From Pseudomonas putida (lineage in GTDB: Bacteria > Pseudomonadota > Gammaproteobacteria > Pseudomonadales > Pseudomonadaceae), in contig NZ_MINI01000048.1 in NCBI RefSeq assembly GCF_002906855.1, positions 62,001 to 126,000 on the forward strand: a stretch of DNA of 64,000 nt, in the 5' to 3' direction. The position numbers and the translations under genes are program-made. Shown here piece by piece: positions 25,531-34,846 of this stretch. The notes beneath the pieces were generated by a model. The model saw only the letters and a list, made by a program, of their open reading frames with translations. It had not been told where the DNA came from and made no database searches. Position 1 is the stretch's first letter. Every line of letters starts with the position of its first letter.

Positions 25531-26564
25531 GTGATGCCCCCAAGCTCGGCCACCTGATTCTTGGCGACCACCACGTCCACCGTTGGCGACTCCAGGTGGT
25601 GGTCAATTTCGCCAGGGGCATTACTGATGGCTGCACGAATGTGGCTAATAGGTATCACCGAATCAGCCCCACCCTGGTCCGCGATCAGGTCGACCAGCGC
25701 TTTCTGTACGGCTTGGCGCACCACCGTGGTATCCGGCACCACCTTGAGCTGCACATCCAGCGCCAGGCGCTGCGGGGCGAAGACGTAGATTTCACTGGTA
25801 ACCGGCCGTTTGCGATCCAGATAGGCTTGCACCAATGCCACCTGCGCATCGCTCGGAATGATATCGGCGTCGCCGTCACGCACAAATGCCAATCCAAAGG
25901 TGCCCGGCCCCATCCATCGCGACAGCCCCCAGGCACGGGTCACCCCCGGCACTTCAAGCGCCCACTCTTCGAAGTCCTCGGCATTACCGACCTTACTGGG
26001 GTTTTTAAATGCAGCACGGACCCTAGCACGCAGCGAATCAATGCTTTCTTGCTCGGTGCCACCGCTGATCCCATCGGCGCCGATGCTCAGCGTCGCATTG
26101 ACACCCAGCACTGGCACCACTGCCGTCAGGGTGCCGCCCTCAATGTTGCCAGCAGTACCGACCAACTCGGCGACCAGCTGCACCTGGGCCACGCCCGACA
26201 CCAGCGTTGCTGCCTCGCGTACGAGATAGCGGCGCCCGTCATCAGCCTGATACACGGTATCGGCGTCGATCAGCGCGCCACTGGCCCCTGTGGCGCCCGC
26301 TAGACCGCTGGCGGCTACGGCGCTCTTGCGGCCACCCTCCAGCCGCCAGTCAGCCCACAGCAATAGCATGTCTTCATCGCATGTTGCCGGGTGCGCCTGG
26401 TGTGCCACCCAGCTCTGGTAGCCGAACAACTGGAACGCTGCACCACTGAGCGCTCGGGCAGCCACCTTGGCATCGGATCGGCGCAAGGCATCGGGCGCGT
26501 TGCGCTCAAAGTCGGCCTCTGTCCGGGTGATCAGCGCCGGCAACGTTGGAATTTCATACGGCAT
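25521..26564 (-). CDS. Baseplate J-like protein (Mu gp47)
   Basis: 347 residues. Matches the J/gp47 family of contractile-tail baseplates (LPALITRTEADFERN at the start; ADTVYQADDGRRYLV; GGTEQESIDSLRARVRAAF; WALEVPGVTRAWG). In Mu-like tails it forms the wedge with gp46 and links to the sheath. It overlaps both neighbours in the operon. Confidence 0.9.
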   Translation of the reverse strand: MPYEIPTLPALITRTEADFERNAPDALRRSDAKVAARALSGAAFQLFGYQSWVAHQAHPATCDEDMLLLWADWRLEGGRKSAVAASGLAGATGASGALIDADTVYQADDGRRYLVREAATLVSGVAQVQLVAELVGTAGNIEGGTLTAVVPVLGVNATLSIGADGISGGTEQESIDSLRARVRAAFKNPSKVGNAEDFEEWALEVPGVTRAWGLSRWMGPGTFGLAFVRDGDADIIPSDAQVALVQAYLDRKRPVTSEIYVFAPQRLALDVQLKVVPDTTVVRQAVQKALVDLIADQGGADSVIPISHIRAAISNAPGEIDHHLESPTVDVVVAKNQVAELGGITWL

Positions 26565-26940
26565 TGATCAGGCTCCAAATGTCCTCAAAGGCCAGCTGCA
26601 AGGTTTCGCCGTTCGACTCGGTAAGGAGCACCTGCAGGTTGACCCGATTAATGTCTTGCCGCTCGACTGCGACCGTAACCGCCGTAACGATTTCATCGTC
26701 AGTCATCCAGCGCAGCGCCTCTTCTGCATACCCCTGCGCATCCCGCAGGGTGTCCGGGGTGATGGTTCGCCGCTGCAGCAGCCAGAGCCACGAGCCGATC
26801 TGATCGCCCGGCGTCGTGGGAACGCTGTCGCCCCACCACCCCTTACGGTCGCCATCGTCCAGCACGTCGTCGGCACCGGCGCGGCGCCAAGTGAACAGAC
26901 TGATGGTCACTGCCCGGCGCAGCAGTGCTTCACGACTCAT
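26554..26940 (-). CDS. Mu gp46-like baseplate protein
   Basis: 128 residues, family GP46. It has the typical opening with a short strand (VTISLFTWRRA), the DRKGWWGDSVP segment and the WLLQRRTI-like helix followed by AEEALRWMTDDE. A wedge component that sits between gp45 (spike) and gp47. It overlaps both adjacent genes. Confidence 0.87.
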   Translation of the reverse strand: MSREALLRRAVTISLFTWRRAGADDVLDDGDRKGWWGDSVPTTPGDQIGSWLWLLQRRTITPDTLRDAQGYAEEALRWMTDDEIVTAVTVAVERQDINRVNLQVLLTESNGETLQLAFEDIWSLINAV

Positions 26941-27449
26941 GCCCCACCCCCTACCGGCTTGTTGGTGCTGCCTTCGCCGTTCAGCACGCCATCGTGCACA
27001 TGCTCGATCTGGCTGATGCCGGCGGCCACCTGGTCGCCAGCCGATTCAATCCGGCCGGTGGTGCGGATGACCGGGGTGTTGAAGTCGACCGACTCGCTCG
27101 CCTCGACCTTGAACGTCGCGGTTTTGACCTCGATCACGCGACCGCGCTTAAACTGCAGGTAGTCGCCTTCATCGGTGTACAGGGCCACTTCGCCAGGCTT
27201 GAGCGCCTGCAGGCGAAAGCGCCGGTCGGCCACCATGATCACCACGCCGTGGCTTCGATCACCGAAAAAGCCCACCAGGGCTTCGGCGCCGTCCTTGGGG
27301 CAGGATGTGTAGCCATAGGGCTCCAAGTGCTCGATGTCGTCTTTGACTTCCCCGGCCGTGATGCGCAGCTGCAGGCTCTGTAGCTTGCGCGCCGAGTTGG
27401 CCAGCACGACCACGCCGCGAGCCAACACGCTCGCTAGGGGGGTTCTCAT
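26937..27449 (-). CDS. Baseplate spike/assembly protein V (Mu gp45-like)
   Basis: 170 residues. The gpV/gp45 family forms the membrane-piercing spike. The OB-fold part is seen around LQSLQLRITAGEVKDDIEHL and GDRSHGVVIMVADRRF. The C-terminal beta-helix is short (VEASESVDFNTPVIRTTG), ending IEHVHDGVLNGEGSTNKP with a His that could help bind the apex metal. Confidence 0.85.
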   Translation of the reverse strand: MRTPLASVLARGVVVLANSARKLQSLQLRITAGEVKDDIEHLEPYGYTSCPKDGAEALVGFFGDRSHGVVIMVADRRFRLQALKPGEVALYTDEGDYLQFKRGRVIEVKTATFKVEASESVDFNTPVIRTTGRIESAGDQVAAGISQIEHVHDGVLNGEGSTNKPVGGGA

Positions 27450-28555
27450 GGCTTGTAGTCCGCAGGAATGAGGTATTCGAAGTTGTCGGTCTTCTTGCCC
27501 TTCTTGAGCTTGCGGCTCTCGTAGGCGTCGTTCGGCTCGGGTAGGAAGCCATCCGGCGGGGCAACGGTCATCCGGGTAAAGGTGCCCGGCTCGCCCAGCT
27601 CGTAGGTGATTTCACTGATCAGCATGTCGCGGTCCAGCCCGATCAGCGGATCAATGACCCGCACGATCATGTTGTGCCGCCACAATTCACCACTGCTCTG
27701 CCGCCAACCCTGGACCGTGTAGTTGATTGCCATGGCCTTGCTTAGGGCATTGGCCCGCTCCCACTGCACGCGGTCACGCGCCATCTTGGTGGTCATTTGC
27801 CCGGACTGGTGAATGACCTTGACCCGGCGACGGGTCACGCGATCATCTGCTAGACGCGCCTCCACCTCGGATGCCGCGATACCGAATGAAATGTCGGTAC
27901 CGCTGCGCTGACCCCGGGTGATGTATTCGGAAAATACGTTGGAGAAATCCAGGGCAGCATCACTAGTGAGGATGTTCTTACCCAGCTCCAGCGCATCGAC
28001 CGCACGTCCGGCCGTGCCCGGGGTGGCGATCACCAGACGGCCACGGCCGTCGTCAGTACTGAACAGTCGGGAAAGCGTCAGCAACCGGTCGATACTCTCG
28101 AATGCGGTTTCGCCGGGCTCGATGGTGTGATCATCCAACCCAAGCGTTACCGTGGCCTCGTTGACTACTTTGATGCCGTATTCGCCGGCCAAGGCTTCAA
28201 CGATCTTCTGTACGCTCTGGCCTCGCCACTGGCCCGGCGAGTTGATCGCCGCGCAGTCCACCAGGTCGGCAGTTTTCGAACGCCCCGAAATGCTCAGGGT
28301 AATGGACGTGCCGTCATAGCGGATCGGCGTGCTGAACACGTAGCCGGTCAGCAGCAGGTCTTCTCCAATGCGCACTTCGACTTCCTCACCCTGACGAATA
28401 CGCACCGGCACATCACCACCATTCGGCCACTTCCAGGTGATCGAAACGGTGAAATCACGCGCTTGCCGCTCCAGGCCAGCGCTGATGTTCACGTCTTTCC
28501 AACCGGCGTAGTCGTGCCCGCCAGCGCTCAGGGTGACGGTGTTATTTGGCTCCAT
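27446..28555 (-). CDS. Mu gp44-like baseplate hub protein
   Basis: 369 residues. Corresponds to Mu gp44 (gpP), the trimeric baseplate hub related to T4 gp27. Recognised from TVTLSAGGHDYAGWKDVNIS, the VRIRQGEEVEVRIGEDLLLTG-type strand pair and the C-terminal GEPGTFTRMTVAPPDGF. It overlaps the spike gene start. Confidence 0.85.
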   Translation of the reverse strand: MEPNNTVTLSAGGHDYAGWKDVNISAGLERQARDFTVSITWKWPNGGDVPVRIRQGEEVEVRIGEDLLLTGYVFSTPIRYDGTSITLSISGRSKTADLVDCAAINSPGQWRGQSVQKIVEALAGEYGIKVVNEATVTLGLDDHTIEPGETAFESIDRLLTLSRLFSTDDGRGRLVIATPGTAGRAVDALELGKNILTSDAALDFSNVFSEYITRGQRSGTDISFGIAASEVEARLADDRVTRRRVKVIHQSGQMTTKMARDRVQWERANALSKAMAINYTVQGWRQSSGELWRHNMIVRVIDPLIGLDRDMLISEITYELGEPGTFTRMTVAPPDGFLPEPNDAYESRKLKKGKKTDNFEYLIPADYKP

Positions 28556-28558
28556 GGC

Positions 28559-29818
28559 TTAACTCTTGGCGACTTGAAGTTCTACGGCAGGCACGAAGCC
28601 CGGGTGACGAATCGCATTGCGGGAGACGATTTCAGCGCCGCGCAGGGCGTCGCCGTATAGCTGATGGGCTAACACCAGCGACGACACCGTGCTGCGTGAC
28701 CGATACGGGCGCAACCACACCCCGCTACGCGCCACATCGGTCAAGTGCCGATCCAAGGCCAACCTGGCGTCACTGAGCACGCCGAAGTACTCCGGCGTGC
28801 TTTCCCCAGCCACAACCCACATCGCCTCACTGATGGCGTCCCTCGCCGCCAGAATGTCGTCCGCCACCGGAACCCCGTTATCCATCACACTGCCGGCCTC
28901 GATTGTGGCCCCCTGCTGCTCCAACTGAACACTCAGCGCGGCCGGCTGCGCGACACTCTGCACGCTGGCCACCGGCACTTCGGCCATATCCAACAGCAGG
29001 TCAACGATGGCCGCGTCCTGCACCAGACCAATGACCGCTGCCTGGATCAGGGCAATGTCAGGATCATCCGTCACCGGTCGCTCGGACGACAACGCCACGA
29101 TGGCCTGCGCCTTGCTCTTTGACGAATGCAGCGAACCGCTGGAACCGTAGCCACTGAACCAGCGTTCTACGCTGGCCAGGTCGCTCAGCAGGCTGGCTGC
29201 CAGCGCACCAGGCGCATTGATCACCGACTGCACGAAGGCGCCCAGGTCGGCCGCCAACGTAGTGATCGGCTTGAGGAAGTTGATGGCAAAGGCATAGGCA
29301 CTGGAAATGGCCCGGCGCACCTTGTTGACCTGCTGCCGCGCCCAGTTGACCTTGGCCATTACCGCGTCAAACCGCGCCTTGATGCGCTCCAGCAGTGACG
29401 GCACATGGGCCACCAGCTGGCGACGGGTGTTCACTCGCTGCACGGGGAAGGTCAACATGCCGTCGATAAACGACAGGTTGAACCGCACCATGCCCAGCTC
29501 ATTGCGGGAATGCGAGATTTCGCACTTACCCGCTGTCACGCTCAGCCGGCCGAACCAAGGGTGAATCAATTCCCCCGGCCCCGGGGTATCCAAGGCTTTC
29601 AACAGGTTATCCCGCTGGGCTATGAAGTCGCTGCCGACAATGAAGCCTTCAAACTTGTATTCCCGAGTTTGACGGCCCATGTCTTCGACCATGGGCTGAT
29701 CGCGCTTCGGGTACTCATGCAGCTGGGTGCGCCGGCCAACCGGCACGCTGTCGCTGTCGACCCAAAAGGGCACGCCGCGAAACGACGCCTCGCGGCGCAA
29801 GTCACGCCATTCACTCAT
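28559..29818 (-). CDS. Mu gp43-like protein (DNA circularisation N-terminal domain)
   Basis: 419 residues. The N-terminal region (SEWRDLRREASFRGVPFWVD, then REYKFEGFIVG and LIHPWFGRLSV) matches the domain named after Mu gpN/gp43, which is a structural tail protein despite the family name. A helical middle part follows. The start overlaps the tape-measure stop by one base (TAATG). Confidence 0.85.
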   Translation of the reverse strand: MSEWRDLRREASFRGVPFWVDSDSVPVGRRTQLHEYPKRDQPMVEDMGRQTREYKFEGFIVGSDFIAQRDNLLKALDTPGPGELIHPWFGRLSVTAGKCEISHSRNELGMVRFNLSFIDGMLTFPVQRVNTRRQLVAHVPSLLERIKARFDAVMAKVNWARQQVNKVRRAISSAYAFAINFLKPITTLAADLGAFVQSVINAPGALAASLLSDLASVERWFSGYGSSGSLHSSKSKAQAIVALSSERPVTDDPDIALIQAAVIGLVQDAAIVDLLLDMAEVPVASVQSVAQPAALSVQLEQQGATIEAGSVMDNGVPVADDILAARDAISEAMWVVAGESTPEYFGVLSDARLALDRHLTDVARSGVWLRPYRSRSTVSSLVLAHQLYGDALRGAEIVSRNAIRHPGFVPAVELQVAKS

Positions 29819-31731
29819 TACGACTCTCCAATGCTCCGGCGGCCGACGTTCTGCGTCGTTACCGTAACGCCCGGCTGACTACTTTTGGCCCCCTCCAGTC
29901 TCGTCCCCGGCGGTGCGCCCTCAAACAGCACACGCAACTCCCCATCCAGCTGGGTCTTGCCGGCCGCCGGGGACTGCCGCAGCAGTGAACCCGGCTCGGG
30001 CATCAAGCCCGGTGCCTGCAGCAGGGCGCCCGGATTGATGCCGAACGTCTGCTCGTTGTAGGCCTGACGATTGCGCGCGACCACACCCGCACCGGCCATC
30101 ACCATCTCACCGGTACCGCCACCCGCCCCGGCGTTACGCTCACGCTGTGCGGCCGCCGCCTGCTGCACACGGGAAGTCAGGCTCTCGCCTTCATCGCCGC
30201 CAAACAGCTTGAGAATCGGCTGCAGATAGGGGCTGACCCGATCCCACAGGCCTTTGAAGAATTTCACGATCGGCTCCCAGTTACGGGTGATCAGCCCGAG
30301 CGGTGACCAGTCCAGCAGCTTTTTCATAAAGTCCATGAACGGCACGCTGTAAGCCTTGATCAGTTCCCAAAGCGCCGAGAAGAACGGCCCAATCTTTTCC
30401 CAGTTGGCCACGATCAGGCCGGCCGCTGCCGCGATACCTACCGCGATCAGGCCTATCGGGGTCGCCGCAAAGGCCACACCCAGCAACCGCGTGGCCACCG
30501 TGGCCGCAAACACCGCCGTCCGTAGCGCCGTGAAGGCAGCGCCCGCTATGACGATGCCGCGCACCAGCTGCGGGTTGTTGCGCACCAGCTGCGCCGCCTG
30601 GGAGATCCACGGGCGCAGTTGCTCGACCACCGCGTTGATGCCAGGCAACAAGGCGTTGCCGACTTCTCGCGCCACACCTATCACGCTATTGCGCAGCAGC
30701 TGCAGGTTATTCGCCGTGGTCGCAGCCCGTGACGCGTATTCCTGCTCCATTGAGCCGGCGAACTGCTGAGCATCACTGACCTTATCCAGGTTGCCGCGCA
30801 GCAGCTCTAGGTTGGTCAGCAGTGGGGTGATAGCCCCGATGGACTCGGTACCGAACAGCTGAGAGAGAACCGCAGGACGCTTCGCCGCATCCACCTGACC
30901 AATGCGCTTGAGCAGATCCAGCATGGTGCCCTGTGCATCTTTCTGCATGTTCTCGGCCACGGCCTTGGAGTCAAGCCGCAACGACTTGTAGGCGTCCGCC
31001 TGCGCCTTGGTGGCCGCCGTGCCCTTGGTCATGGCCAGCATGAAGTTCTTGATGCCCGTGGCGGCCACGTCCTGCTTGACGCCCACCCCGGCCATGGTCG
31101 CGCCAATGGCCGCGACCTGCGCCGACGACATGCCCGCCACTTCACCCAGCGCACCCACCTCAGTGACGATGGCGGAAATCTGCTTGGTGTTGGCCGGGCC
31201 GGTGTTGCCGAGGAAGTTGATACGGTCGGCCAGGCCGACCACCTCGGCCTGGTTCATGCGAAACGCGGTACGCCACTTGGCCATCATGTCGCCGGATTCA
31301 TCGGCGGTCTGGTCAAAGGCAATGCCCATCTTTACCGCGGCCTCGGCAAAGCCCAGCAGCTCGTCCCGGGCGATGCCCGATTGCCCCCCGGCCGCGACGA
31401 TCTTCGCAATATCCGTCGCAGCCATGGGCAATCGCTCTGACATCCGGCCAATGTCATCGCCCATTTCCTTGAACTGACCAGGTGTATCGAAGTTCACCAC
31501 CTTGCGCACGTCGGCCATCTGCGACTCAAAGTCGATGGCCGCTCGGGCGCCGGCAATGAATGGGGCCGCCATGGCCCCGCCAGTGACGATATCGCTCCAG
31601 CCAATCTTGCCGAGGCCGGTTTTTTCCAGGTTCTTGCGGAACCCGGCAATGTTCTTGCGCACGCCCGCCAAGGTTGGCGACAGCTTGTCGACGCCGGTGA
31701 TCAACGCCTTCAACTGGAACTTGTCAGCCAT
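29818..31731 (-). CDS. Tail tape measure protein
   Basis: 637 residues. The N-terminal half is the TIGR01760-type core (ITGVDKLSPTLAGVRKNIAG, AIDFESQMADVRKVVNFDTP). A hydrophobic stretch with predicted membrane helices follows (residues about 395-440, AVFAATVATRLLGVAFAATP). A Gly/Arg-rich end completes it. It sets tail length and is injected with the DNA. Its start overlaps the frameshift extension of the chaperone gene, the usual arrangement. Confidence 0.92.
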   Translation of the reverse strand: MADKFQLKALITGVDKLSPTLAGVRKNIAGFRKNLEKTGLGKIGWSDIVTGGAMAAPFIAGARAAIDFESQMADVRKVVNFDTPGQFKEMGDDIGRMSERLPMAATDIAKIVAAGGQSGIARDELLGFAEAAVKMGIAFDQTADESGDMMAKWRTAFRMNQAEVVGLADRINFLGNTGPANTKQISAIVTEVGALGEVAGMSSAQVAAIGATMAGVGVKQDVAATGIKNFMLAMTKGTAATKAQADAYKSLRLDSKAVAENMQKDAQGTMLDLLKRIGQVDAAKRPAVLSQLFGTESIGAITPLLTNLELLRGNLDKVSDAQQFAGSMEQEYASRAATTANNLQLLRNSVIGVAREVGNALLPGINAVVEQLRPWISQAAQLVRNNPQLVRGIVIAGAAFTALRTAVFAATVATRLLGVAFAATPIGLIAVGIAAAAGLIVANWEKIGPFFSALWELIKAYSVPFMDFMKKLLDWSPLGLITRNWEPIVKFFKGLWDRVSPYLQPILKLFGGDEGESLTSRVQQAAAAQRERNAGAGGGTGEMVMAGAGVVARNRQAYNEQTFGINPGALLQAPGLMPEPGSLLRQSPAAGKTQLDGELRVLFEGAPPGTRLEGAKSSQPGVTVTTQNVGRRSIGES

Positions 31732-31978
31732 CCTCCCCCCTCAGCGTTTCCGCTATCCGCTGGCTGTGCATGACGGCCTCCATAAGCACGTCCAAAGGCC
31801 GCCGCATCATCTGCTCGGGATCGGTCTTCCAGATCCACGACAGGTCGTAGGCAACGGCAATCAGGCCGTCAACGTCGCTGACGCCGGCATCAAGAAAAAA
31901 CGTGCCACAACCCACGCGGCCTGGTTCAGGTCCGCGATATCCAACTGATCCACCGACGAAGGCGGGATGTGAGCGCAC
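31724..31978 (-). CDS. Tail assembly chaperone, frameshift extension (gp41'-like)
   Basis: This frame has no start of its own that makes sense. It is entered by a -1 shift from the chaperone gene at TTTTTTC (31894-31900). After the slip, translation continues as LDAGVSDVDGLIAVAYDLS and ends GEDG just inside the tape-measure gene. The longer fusion product would bind the tape measure and tail tube during tail assembly, as in lambda G/GT and Mu. Confidence 0.8.
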   Translation of the reverse strand: MRSHPAFVGGSVGYRGPEPGRVGCGTFFLDAGVSDVDGLIAVAYDLSWIWKTDPEQMMRRPLDVLMEAVMHSQRIAETLRGEDG

Positions 31979-32157
31979 AAGGCGATGTACTTGGCCGCCA
32001 CGTCCATATCCAGCGAGACAGCATCCTCAGCATCGATCTTGTAGGGCAACGCCTTGAGCTTGCGCACCTCGGCAACGGTCGGCCGACGCAGCTCCAGCAC
32101 GCGCACCTCTTCGCCGTGCGCTTGGATCGGCGCGGCCAGTTCAATTTTTTCTTTCAT
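31861..32157 (-). CDS. Tail assembly chaperone (Mu gp41-like)
   Basis: 98 residues from ATG 32157, whose ATGA overlaps the tube gene stop and has GGAG seven bases upstream. Family resemblance is in KIELAAPIQAHGEEVRVLEL and RRPTVAEVRKLKALPY. The short product ends ARFFLMPASATLTA. A fraction of ribosomes should slip to yield the extended form. Confidence 0.85.
   Translation of the reverse strand: MKEKIELAAPIQAHGEEVRVLELRRPTVAEVRKLKALPYKIDAEDAVSLDMDVAAKYIALCAHIPPSSVDQLDIADLNQAAWVVARFFLMPASATLTA
31894..31900 (-). promoter_or_regulatory. Programmed -1 frameshift site
   Basis: On the minus strand the zero-frame codons CGT TTT TTC give a canonical slippery heptamer T TTT TTC. Both frames are open and continuous across it, and both lead into protein expected for a tail chaperone pair. 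Confidence 0.82.
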
Positions 32158-32501
32158 TGCCATACTCCCTTGCTACCTTCCCAGCGAATGTCGATGGTGC
32201 CGTCTTCGCCCTTGGCCGAGGGCTCTTCCACCACGTACGCGCCGGACAGCACGTAGACGCGGCCATTGGCAAACTCGGTGGTCACAGTCGCATCCGTGGC
32301 TCCCATCAACTGCGCGATTGGCAGGTCAGGGTCATCGACCACCGTGGCGGCGGTGAAGGGCACCAGGTCTTCTTCCTTGAAGTACCCCGGCGCAACCGAC
32401 TCGCGCTTTTTGTCACTAAGCGGGGCCTCTACCCCACCGGTGATGGTGAACTGCACGCCGTCAGCCTTGACGTAGCAGGTTCCCGCAACTTTCTTGCCCA
32501 T
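32154..32501 (-). CDS. Tail tube protein (Mu gpM-like)
   Basis: 115 residues with AGGAG before ATG. It follows the Mu-type tube pattern (VAGTCYVKADGVQFTITGG, VAPGYFKEEDLVPFTAAT). It forms the rigid inner tube inside the sheath. Next to the sheath gene but separated by a terminator, presumably allowing different amounts of sheath and tube. Confidence 0.85.
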   Translation of the reverse strand: MGKKVAGTCYVKADGVQFTITGGVEAPLSDKKRESVAPGYFKEEDLVPFTAATVVDDPDLPIAQLMGATDATVTTEFANGRVYVLSGAYVVEEPSAKGEDGTIDIRWEGSKGVWQ

Positions 32502-32514
32502 GGGCAGCTCCTAC

Positions 32515-32540
32515 AAAAAAGCCCGCACAGTGGCGGGCTT
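32515..32540 (-). terminator. Terminator after the sheath gene
   Basis: AAGCCCGC, six-base loop, GCGGGCTT with a U-run on the minus strand, directly after the sheath gene. Confidence 0.87.
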
Positions 32541-32556
32541 CGGTGGATGGTTTTAT

Positions 32557-34041
32557 TTACACCTGATACTGCAGGCGGAACTGGTACTGCAGGGCGAACA
32601 CCCGCAGCTGGTTCACCAGATCCGGCGGATACAGCACGTTGACGCGGGTGGGATCGGTCAGCGAGCGCTCCACCACCAGGTTCTGAGCGAAAGCCTCGGC
32701 GTTCTCCACGATGCCCATTTGCTCAAGGATGTAGTACCCGGCAATCAGCTCGGCACGGATCACCGCCGGGGTGACGATGGCCTGGCCAGCGCCAAAGCGC
32801 GTACCGTCGTTGGCCAGCTTATGGCGGCCGTACTTGCTGGTAATGCGCCCCTTGAGGAAGCGGATGATGTAGGCCGACTGGTGCAGCGTTTCGCTATCCA
32901 GATAGGAGTTGTCCGTCTGCCCGTAGTCGTTCTTCTGGTAGGTGGTTACCGCGCGCTCGATGCGCTGAGTGCCGCTGGAGCAGTACGCCGTGGCAATGCC
33001 GTGGCTCAGCAGCGATTGGCGCTCCAGCAGCATGAAGCGCTCGCCGGCCGGCGCCGGGGTGATGCTGTTCAGCTCGCCGGTCTGCGTCGGTCGCGCCGGG
33101 TCCGCCGAGATAAACACCGCCTGCCGCGCCGTGTAGGCCGCCGCCTGCCGCCACACCGGGTCCGGGCTGGGCTTCTCAAAGCCGTACACGGTGACGTGCG
33201 CGTCGTTGCGGGTGTCGCCCAAGGCCACCAGTTCGCCCAGCGTGCCGCGCGAAGCCGTGTAGACATGGCCATACAGCTGCCGCGACCAGCTCCAGCGCCC
33301 AGTGCTGTCATTCATCAGGGCCTTCCAGGCATCCAGTGAGGTAGCATCAGCCCACGCCCCACACAGGAACTCGAACGGCTCATCACCCAGCACAGCGATA
33401 GCGGCTGCCAGATCAGGTGTACCCACACCGCTAGCCATGGCCGTTACGGTAACGGTCAGACCATCCGGGGTGAACTCACCATTGACCCGGCCTTGACGGT
33501 TCAGCTGCAGCTGAATGTCGTTACCGCTCAGGCCAGACCAGCGACAGGACAGAGTGACTTCACCCGCCGCCGCCACGGCCGACACCGACAGCCCCGCCGC
33601 ATTGACCGCCGCTGCAAGCGCTGTCGCGGCGGCCGCCGCCGTAGCGCCACTGCTGATAGTGGCCCGCACGCGCTGGCCAGCCACGTACAGGTTGATCTGG
33701 CCGCCAGCCGTGGCGGTACCAACAAAGGCCACCTTGCCGGTCGCTTTGGTGCCTGTGGCCTTGACCGGCAGGCACCACACCTCCCCGGCGGAGTCAATGC
33801 CGCGCCAGGTCTCGTACATCTCGGCCAGCATCGAGCCGACGCCGCCAACGCTTTTGGCCAGGCTCAGGCTGGGGACCAGCGTCAGCTTGCCGATTTCCGG
33901 GGCCACGGAGTCATCGTTGACCTGACCGACGATCAGGCGCGGCATGGCACTGGTCGCGGTGTTGGCCTGGCTGTTGTCTACTTCGGCGTAGAACAGCGGC
34001 ACCTTGAGGTCACTGGGGATGCTGTTGAAACTCACGGACAT
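32557..34041 (-). CDS. Contractile tail sheath protein (Mu gpL-like)
   Basis: 494 residues. Sheath family signatures: VPLFYAEVDNSQANT near the N-terminus, ETWRGIDSAGEVWCLPV and, in the C-terminal half, YPPDLVNQLRVFALQYQFRL. Its presence shows the prophage has a contractile, myovirus tail. The stop of DUF2635 overlaps its ATG by one base. Confidence 0.92.
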   Translation of the reverse strand: MSVSFNSIPSDLKVPLFYAEVDNSQANTATSAMPRLIVGQVNDDSVAPEIGKLTLVPSLSLAKSVGGVGSMLAEMYETWRGIDSAGEVWCLPVKATGTKATGKVAFVGTATAGGQINLYVAGQRVRATISSGATAAAAATALAAAVNAAGLSVSAVAAAGEVTLSCRWSGLSGNDIQLQLNRQGRVNGEFTPDGLTVTVTAMASGVGTPDLAAAIAVLGDEPFEFLCGAWADATSLDAWKALMNDSTGRWSWSRQLYGHVYTASRGTLGELVALGDTRNDAHVTVYGFEKPSPDPVWRQAAAYTARQAVFISADPARPTQTGELNSITPAPAGERFMLLERQSLLSHGIATAYCSSGTQRIERAVTTYQKNDYGQTDNSYLDSETLHQSAYIIRFLKGRITSKYGRHKLANDGTRFGAGQAIVTPAVIRAELIAGYYILEQMGIVENAEAFAQNLVVERSLTDPTRVNVLYPPDLVNQLRVFALQYQFRLQYQV

Positions 34042-34229
34042 TATTCAGCGCTCCCAGTGGTAGCTGCCTTCGCCTTGGCAGGTTTTTCTTTCGTCACGTC
34101 GCCGTCGTTCAGGCGCCGCTGCCAGTAGATATCGAGCGTCACAGCGCGCCCTTCGGCCGGCACCGTATCGCCCATGGCCGGATCGGGCGCAACGCGGCCC
34201 GCTACCGGATACACGGTTATTTGAGTCAT
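34041..34229 (-). CDS. DUF2635 protein (Mu gp38-like)
   Basis: 62 residues from ATG 34229; a GTG at 34238 overlapping the previous stop is possible. Pattern ITVYPVAGRVAPDPAMGDTV and VTLDIYWQRRLNDGD identifies the DUF2635 family, always found directly before the sheath gene in Mu-like tails. Function not defined. Confidence 0.8.
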   Translation of the reverse strand: MTQITVYPVAGRVAPDPAMGDTVPAEGRAVTLDIYWQRRLNDGDVTKEKPAKAKAATTGSAE

Positions 34230-34234
34230 TGGGT

Positions 34235-34828
34235 TCACTCTTGAGAGGGATCGATGGAAAAGCGCACATCAACCCGGCCATCAGGGCCAGGCTCAGAATG
34301 GCTTGAGTCTTTCGGGTCGATGGGGTCCATATCGACATCAGCCGCGCGGAATGCAGGCAGGCCATCCAGTTCTAGTTCCTGCCAGGTCTCAGCAGGGTCA
34401 TCGCGCCGGCTTCGACCCAGCTGGAACTCAGAAACAAAGCTGAACCGGTAGACCACCCTCGCTCGACTGATGTGCACCAGCGAGCCGCCGTCATAGGTAA
34501 TGGGGTCGTATTCGCTGCCGGGCTCCCAGCCAACCAGAGCGCGCCAGATCTCGGCGCGAACTTCGTGCAGCGCATCATTGGCTTCCTGCCCTCGCTCATC
34601 GCTCGAATCAAGCACGACGACGACATCAAAGCCATCCGCGATTACCTGCCGGATGACGTTCTGCTGCTGGTTCGGCTCCGCATCATCTCCCGATGCGATC
34701 ACGTAGGCTGACGGGTGCTGCAGCTTTGAACTGCTGGCTACAGCGTCCCAGTCGATCCCAGCCGCAATTCGCCCGCCGAAGGCAGGGCAGTACGTGCGCA
34801 TGTGCGCGACGATCACTGACAGTTTCAT
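34235..34828 (-). CDS. Mu gp37-like tail terminator candidate
   Basis: 197 residues. The order is that of Mu (gp37 before gp38 and sheath), and the protein has the mixed alpha-beta content of tail terminators (MKLSVIVAHMRTYCPAFGGR, VVVLDSSDERGQEANDALH). It probably caps the tail at the head end. No catalytic motif is seen. Confidence 0.65.
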   Translation of the reverse strand: MKLSVIVAHMRTYCPAFGGRIAAGIDWDAVASSSKLQHPSAYVIASGDDAEPNQQQNVIRQVIADGFDVVVVLDSSDERGQEANDALHEVRAEIWRALVGWEPGSEYDPITYDGGSLVHISRARVVYRFSFVSEFQLGRSRRDDPAETWQELELDGLPAFRAADVDMDPIDPKDSSHSEPGPDGRVDVRFSIDPSQE

Positions 34829-34846
34829 TTTGGGTACCGGATGGGG

